Assembly: GCA_903927955.1 (NCBI GenBank)
Contig: CAIYOW010000056.1
Coordinates: 1 to 64,000 of the forward strand
Direction of reading: 5' to 3'
Length of the DNA stretch: 64,000 bases
Origin: an uncultured Methylococcaceae bacterium
GTDB taxonomy: Bacteria > Pseudomonadota > Gammaproteobacteria > Methylococcales > Methylomonadaceae
Part shown: piece after piece, positions 59,512 to 64,000 of the stretch
How positions within the stretch are numbered: the first letter of the stretch is position 1
How the letters are laid out: every line of letters starts with the position of its first letter
Position numbers and translations under genes: made by a program
The notes under the pieces: generated by a model
What the model saw: only the letters and a program-made list of their open reading frames with translations
Databases searched by the model: none
What the model was told of the DNA's origin: nothing

Positions 59512-60825
59512 CTACTTGACGATACTGATGCCTTTCAACAAGTTCAATGCCTCGTATAAGGCATAATCTTTCAATTCCAGATTGGTCTTATCTTTGTCAA
59601 TGTCTGCCGCACCGGCTTCAGGTTTTTGTTTCTCGTTTTGCAAATGGCGTGACAAGTCCGCTTCTTTGACTGGCTTGAAATCTTGTTTATCAAGCGGTTC
59701 AAGTTTAACGTGTGCCAAGGCAATGTCGGGTTCTATGCCTTCTGCCTGAATGGAACGCCCGGAGGGGGTGAAGTAGCGGGCGGTGGTCAATTTGATGGCT
59801 GCACCATTACTGGTTGGCAAAATGGTTTGCACTGAGCCTTTACCGAACGATTTTTCACCCATGATGACCGCCCGCTTTTGGTCTTGCAGGGCCCCTGCCA
59901 CAATTTCGGAGGCGGATGCGGAACCAGAGTTGATCAACACCACCATAGGGGCGCCATCAAGCAAGTCATCAGGGGAGGCATTAAAACGCATTTCTGAGTT
60001 TTCTATGCGGCCTTCGGTGTAGACAATCAGCCCGCTTTTTAAGAACGCGTCGCTGACTTCCACGGCTGCATTCAATACGCCGCCGGGGTTATTGCGTAAA
60101 TCCAATATTAGGCCTTTGAGTTTGCCGCCGTTTTCTTTCTTTAATTCAGCCAATGATTCCCTCAGGTTTTCACCCGTGCCAGATTGGAAGCTACTGATCC
60201 TTAAATAGCCATAACCTTTTTCCATCAATTTGCTTTTGACGCTTTTGACTTTAATGATGTCACGGGTCAAGGTCAGTTTTAACGGCGCATCTGCGCCTTC
60301 ACGGACAACAGTCAGGACAATCTTGCTGCCTGGTTCGCCACGCATCATTTTTACGCCATCCGCCAAACTCAAGCCTTTAACGGGCTTGTCATCCAAGCGG
60401 ATAATCAGATCGCCAGTTTTGATGCCAGCACGTTGTGCGGGCGTGTCATCAATGGGTGACACGACTTTAATAAAACCGTTCTCCATGGTGACTTCAATGC
60501 CCAAACCGCCAAACTGGCCGGTGGTGCCTTCTTTAAGTTCTTGGTATTCTTCAGCGATTAGATAGGCGGAATGAGGGTCGAGACCACTCAACATGCCGCG
60601 AATAGCATCTTCCAATAATTTTTTATCGGAAACGGGTTCGACGTAGTCCCTTTTGATACGCCCAAAAATTTCGGTAAATGTCCGCAAATCTTCAAAAGGC
60701 AATGCATCGGTGTCGGCAACTGGCTGGTGGCTGTCTTTGTCGGCAAAGACACTGCCGCAAGTACCCATAAAGATGCCCAGTATTATTCCTAAGCATAAAA
60801 TGACTATCGTTTTCTTTTTTTGCAT
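59512..60825 (-). CDS. S41 family C-terminal processing peptidase
   Basis: PDZ plus LILDLRNNPGGVLNAAVEVSDAFL and VLINSGSASASEIVAGALQD. Confidence 0.95.
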   Translation of the reverse strand: MQKKKTIVILCLGIILGIFMGTCGSVFADKDSHQPVADTDALPFEDLRTFTEIFGRIKRDYVEPVSDKKLLEDAIRGMLSGLDPHSAYLIAEEYQELKEGTTGQFGGLGIEVTMENGFIKVVSPIDDTPAQRAGIKTGDLIIRLDDKPVKGLSLADGVKMMRGEPGSKIVLTVVREGADAPLKLTLTRDIIKVKSVKSKLMEKGYGYLRISSFQSGTGENLRESLAELKKENGGKLKGLILDLRNNPGGVLNAAVEVSDAFLKSGLIVYTEGRIENSEMRFNASPDDLLDGAPMVVLINSGSASASEIVAGALQDQKRAVIMGEKSFGKGSVQTILPTSNGAAIKLTTARYFTPSGRSIQAEGIEPDIALAHVKLEPLDKQDFKPVKEADLSRHLQNEKQKPEAGAADIDKDKTNLELKDYALYEALNLLKGISIVK

Positions 60826-60893
60826 GTGCCTTAAAACTCCAATTCCTCAATTACTGTCATTTACCACGGTTGATTGTACCACTGGACAAGGCA

Positions 60894-62054
60894 TTAATGC
60901 TTGCACCAAGCCAATGGATCAACTGGTTTTCCATCTTGGCGTATTTCAAAGTATAAGCCGGGGTGGTTGCGTCCGCCGGATTTGCCCACGGCGGCTATCA
61001 CTTCTCCGGCTTTGACGGTTTCGTCTTTCTTTTTGTACAGGCTGTCATTATAGGCATAAAGTGACATGTAGCGGTCTTCATGCCTGATGATCACCAGCAA
61101 ACCCAAGCCTTTCAGCCAATTGGCAAAAACCACTTTGCCCGAAGCAATGGCGTGGACATCGTCCCCCTCTTTGGCACGGATCAGCACACCGTTCAAAAAG
61201 CTGGGCGACTGGATGCTGGTGTTGTTTTGTACCGCCCCGCCCAACACTGGCAATGGCAAATGGCCTTTGAAAGCAGAGAATGGACCGCTCAGTTGCGGGT
61301 AATTTTCGGCGATATCCAGCACATCACCCTGCTCGCCGCTGTTATTTGGTTGGCCTTGCCCATCATCATGCGGCAACGACGCCAACAGTTGCTGCATTTT
61401 GCTTTCGCTAATGCCATCCAGTGCTTGGCGCTGCCCCTTGTTTGCCCCGCTCAACAGCCTGTCCCGTTGTTTCCTAAAATCCGCCAATGCCATTTGTTCC
61501 GCCTGTTTTTTCTTCAGTTGCTGAAACAAATTGTCAGATTCCGCTTGTCTTAAGGCATCCAGTTGATCCAATACCTTAAGCTCCTCCTGTAGGTCGGCCA
61601 GTGCCTCCATACGCCTGTGGCTGATGCTTTGAAAATAACCGGCAATCAATCCTGATGGGGCGGCATTTTGCTGGTTAAACATCAATTTGAGCGGCTGCTG
61701 CTGGCCCAACCGATAAGCTGCCCTGACTTGGTTTGCCAATTGGCTGTTTTCCCTGTCCAATTTTTGCTGGACTTCAAGGATATCTTGGCGAATGGCATCC
61801 AGGGCTTGCTGCTTGCGAACCATTTGCGTATTAAGTTTCCTTAATTGCGCGAGGGTTTCGCCGTAACGCTTTTCGATGTCTGCCAACAAACTATCAAGAT
61901 CATTACTGGGTTGCGGTTGTTGCTGGCCTTGCTGTTCTTTCGATTGGAACAGAGAGGGCAAAAAATCACGCCAGTGCCGTCCATCGGTCGCTCCGGCACT
62001 GGCTGGTTGCATAGCGGCAAGCCATAGCAGACAACAAATCAATCTTTTTGGCAT
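60894..62054 (-). CDS. EnvC-like murein hydrolase activator (M23 domain)
   Basis: Coiled-coil N-terminus and C-terminal GLGLLVIIRHEDRYMSLYAYNDSL...GLYFEIRQDGKPVDPLAW. Confidence 0.92.
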   Translation of the reverse strand: MPKRLICCLLWLAAMQPASAGATDGRHWRDFLPSLFQSKEQQGQQQPQPSNDLDSLLADIEKRYGETLAQLRKLNTQMVRKQQALDAIRQDILEVQQKLDRENSQLANQVRAAYRLGQQQPLKLMFNQQNAAPSGLIAGYFQSISHRRMEALADLQEELKVLDQLDALRQAESDNLFQQLKKKQAEQMALADFRKQRDRLLSGANKGQRQALDGISESKMQQLLASLPHDDGQGQPNNSGEQGDVLDIAENYPQLSGPFSAFKGHLPLPVLGGAVQNNTSIQSPSFLNGVLIRAKEGDDVHAIASGKVVFANWLKGLGLLVIIRHEDRYMSLYAYNDSLYKKKDETVKAGEVIAAVGKSGGRNHPGLYFEIRQDGKPVDPLAWCKH

Positions 62055-62059
62055 TTACA

Positions 62060-63604
62060 TCAGGCGGTTTTTAATAGCGAGCACCCTGACATTTCAGTAG
62101 GCTTGTGGATGCCTAAAATATCCAACAGCGTAGGGGCCAAATCCGATAGGCTGCCACCCTCCGTCAGTGGATGCTGGCCCAGCACATAGACCAGCGGCAC
62201 TGGGTTGGTGGAGTGGGCTGTTTGCGGTTCGCCAGTGTCAGGATCAACCATTTGTTCGATGTTGCCGTGGTCGGCAGTCACCAACATCTGCCCATTGACT
62301 GATTTGAGCGCATCGACTATGCGCTGCAGGCTGCTATCTATGGTTTCAACCGCTTTGATAGCTGCTGGGATAATGCCGGTATGCCCGACCATATCGCAAT
62401 TGGCGTAGTTGCAAATAATCACATCATATTTGCCGCCGGTAATGGCATCGACCAGCTTATCGGTCACTTCCGGCGCGCTCATTTCTGGCTGTAGATCATA
62501 GGTGCGGACTTGTGGGGAAGGCACTAAAACCCGCTCTTCCCCCGGGAATGGCGCGTCAATGCCACAGTTTAAGAAAAAGGTGACATGGGCAAACTTTTCA
62601 GTTTCGGCAAGCCTTAATTGTGTCATGCCGACTTTGGACAGCACCTCACCCAAGCTATTGTGGATGTCCACTGACGGGAAGGCAATGGGGTAATCAAAAT
62701 CCTGCTGATATTCGGTCAAGGTGCAAAAATAGCCGGTAAATGCAGCGTGTGCCCTATCGAAACCGCTGAAAGTTGGCGAGGTTAGTGCTTGCGATATTTC
62801 GCGGGTGCGGTCGGCACGGAAATTCATAAACACTACGGTGTCTTCCTGATCGAGTGCGACCGTTTGGCCTTGTGCGTCCAAAATGGCTGTCGGCAACACA
62901 AATTCGTCAGTTTCGCCACGCTCATAAGCGGCTTGCAAACCCGCCAAAGCCGATTCGGCGTTATGTTCTGCCACACCTTTGGCAATCAGATCATAAGCCA
63001 GATTAACCCTATCCCAACGCTTGTCCCTGTCCATGGCATAAAAGCGCCCGACTATCGAAGCAATTTTGCCGACGCCCAAGGCTGCAAATTTCGCATCTAA
63101 CAAGGCAATTGAGGATGTAGCGCTTTTAGGTGGCACATCCCGACCATCCAAAAAACCATGTAAATAAATTTTTTGCAGGCCCCGTTTGGCAGCCAGTTCA
63201 ATCATCGCCATAATCTGCTCTTCGTGGCTATGCACGCCGCCTGGCGACAGTAACCCCAAAATATGCAGGGCCTTGCCTTTTTCTTTTGCCAAATCAACCG
63301 CACGGCACAGCACTGGATTGCTGTAAAAACTACCGTCTTCGATGGCATCGTTCACTTTAGAGAAATCCTGCGGCACATAGCGGCCCGCACCTATATGAAT
63401 ATGCCCCACCTCTGAATTACCCATCTGGTCAGCCGGTAAGCCTACCACCCGACCGGAACAGGCCAGTAAGGTGTTGGGATAGTCTTTTTGCAAACTATCC
63501 CAACAAGGGGTGTTTGCCAAGGCAATGGCATTGTTTGCTTGTTCCAGCGAGTGGCCAAAGCCATCAAGAATGAGTAATACTAAAGGTTTAGGTCGGGGCA
63601 ACAT
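62060..63604 (-). CDS. gpmI: 2,3-bisphosphoglycerate-independent phosphoglycerate mutase
   Basis: PLVLLILDGFGHSLEQANNAIALANTPCWDSL. Confidence 0.97.
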   Translation of the reverse strand: MLPRPKPLVLLILDGFGHSLEQANNAIALANTPCWDSLQKDYPNTLLACSGRVVGLPADQMGNSEVGHIHIGAGRYVPQDFSKVNDAIEDGSFYSNPVLCRAVDLAKEKGKALHILGLLSPGGVHSHEEQIMAMIELAAKRGLQKIYLHGFLDGRDVPPKSATSSIALLDAKFAALGVGKIASIVGRFYAMDRDKRWDRVNLAYDLIAKGVAEHNAESALAGLQAAYERGETDEFVLPTAILDAQGQTVALDQEDTVVFMNFRADRTREISQALTSPTFSGFDRAHAAFTGYFCTLTEYQQDFDYPIAFPSVDIHNSLGEVLSKVGMTQLRLAETEKFAHVTFFLNCGIDAPFPGEERVLVPSPQVRTYDLQPEMSAPEVTDKLVDAITGGKYDVIICNYANCDMVGHTGIIPAAIKAVETIDSSLQRIVDALKSVNGQMLVTADHGNIEQMVDPDTGEPQTAHSTNPVPLVYVLGQHPLTEGGSLSDLAPTLLDILGIHKPTEMSGCSLLKTA

Positions 63605-64000
63605 GGTTTATTTTTCTCCGGGACAGTTACAAAGTTAGTTTTTGGGTATTTGGGGGCTGCGCGATGTCGCCATTTCCTTGATCTCGGCAATCCATTACCC
63701 TAAAGCGAGGAAAATCATGTATCATTTGGTAAGCTTTGCTTCCGTTTTTTTGGGTCGGCAAACTAACCATCGGCATACTTAAATGTTTGTTATATTAATA
63801 CACGTTGCCAGTTGTTGTGTATAAATAATTGCCCAAGATGCTTGCCGCAACAGAAAACCGCCCCAATCGCTCCAAAAATTATGCTGATAAGACTGGAAAA
63901 CCGACCGGGCATAGTTGCTAACACGGCAACATGGGCTAAAAGCCCTGCCCTACCGGCCTTTGGCTTAACTATCAACTTTAGGTTGGCAGGCGCGGCGTTT

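Noticed and set aside
63790-63975. 61-aa minus-strand ORF at window end
   Set aside because: No motif, no convincing start context; cannot be supported as a gene.
1-64000. CRISPR arrays, tRNA/rRNA genes, prophage or complete transposon
   Set aside because: No regularly spaced direct repeats, tRNA/rRNA-like sequences, phage structural genes or full transposase were recognised by reading; a tRNAscan/Infernal run would be needed for certainty.

Overview
This 64 kb window looks like chromosome from a gammaproteobacterium, possibly a methanotroph-like lineage; that lineage is inferred from gene content only. Housekeeping and core genes: lysC, erpA, hemW, pyrE, a gpmI-envC-ctpA block, a UPF0182 membrane protein, a CzcCBA-type RND efflux operon with a P-II-like gene, and a PQQ-associated ABC transporter/beta-propeller cluster. 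A type II secretion operon (gspC-D-E-F-G-H-I-J-K-L-M, minus strand) is interrupted between gspF and gspG by a BrnT/BrnA toxin-antitoxin pair. The centre carries a two-partner secretion pair (TpsB plus a 3484-aa TpsA). It is followed co-directionally by an unusual ExbB-like protein with a DUF2341/LamG-like periplasmic region, then ExbD, a TonB-like protein, a porin, a coiled-coil protein, a DUF1640-like protein and a TPR lipoprotein; this is the best candidate for an under-described system. The second theme is erosion of toxin-antitoxin modules. Five modules or remnants occur within 48.5 kb, plus a truncated DUF3368 fragment. In three modules the toxin is broken by a frameshift or internal deletion, and two of those keep an intact-looking antitoxin. 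Several modules are bordered by short repeats or duplicated gene ends. No rRNA, tRNA, CRISPR array or complete transposon was recognised. All family calls come from reading the sequence, with no database search.
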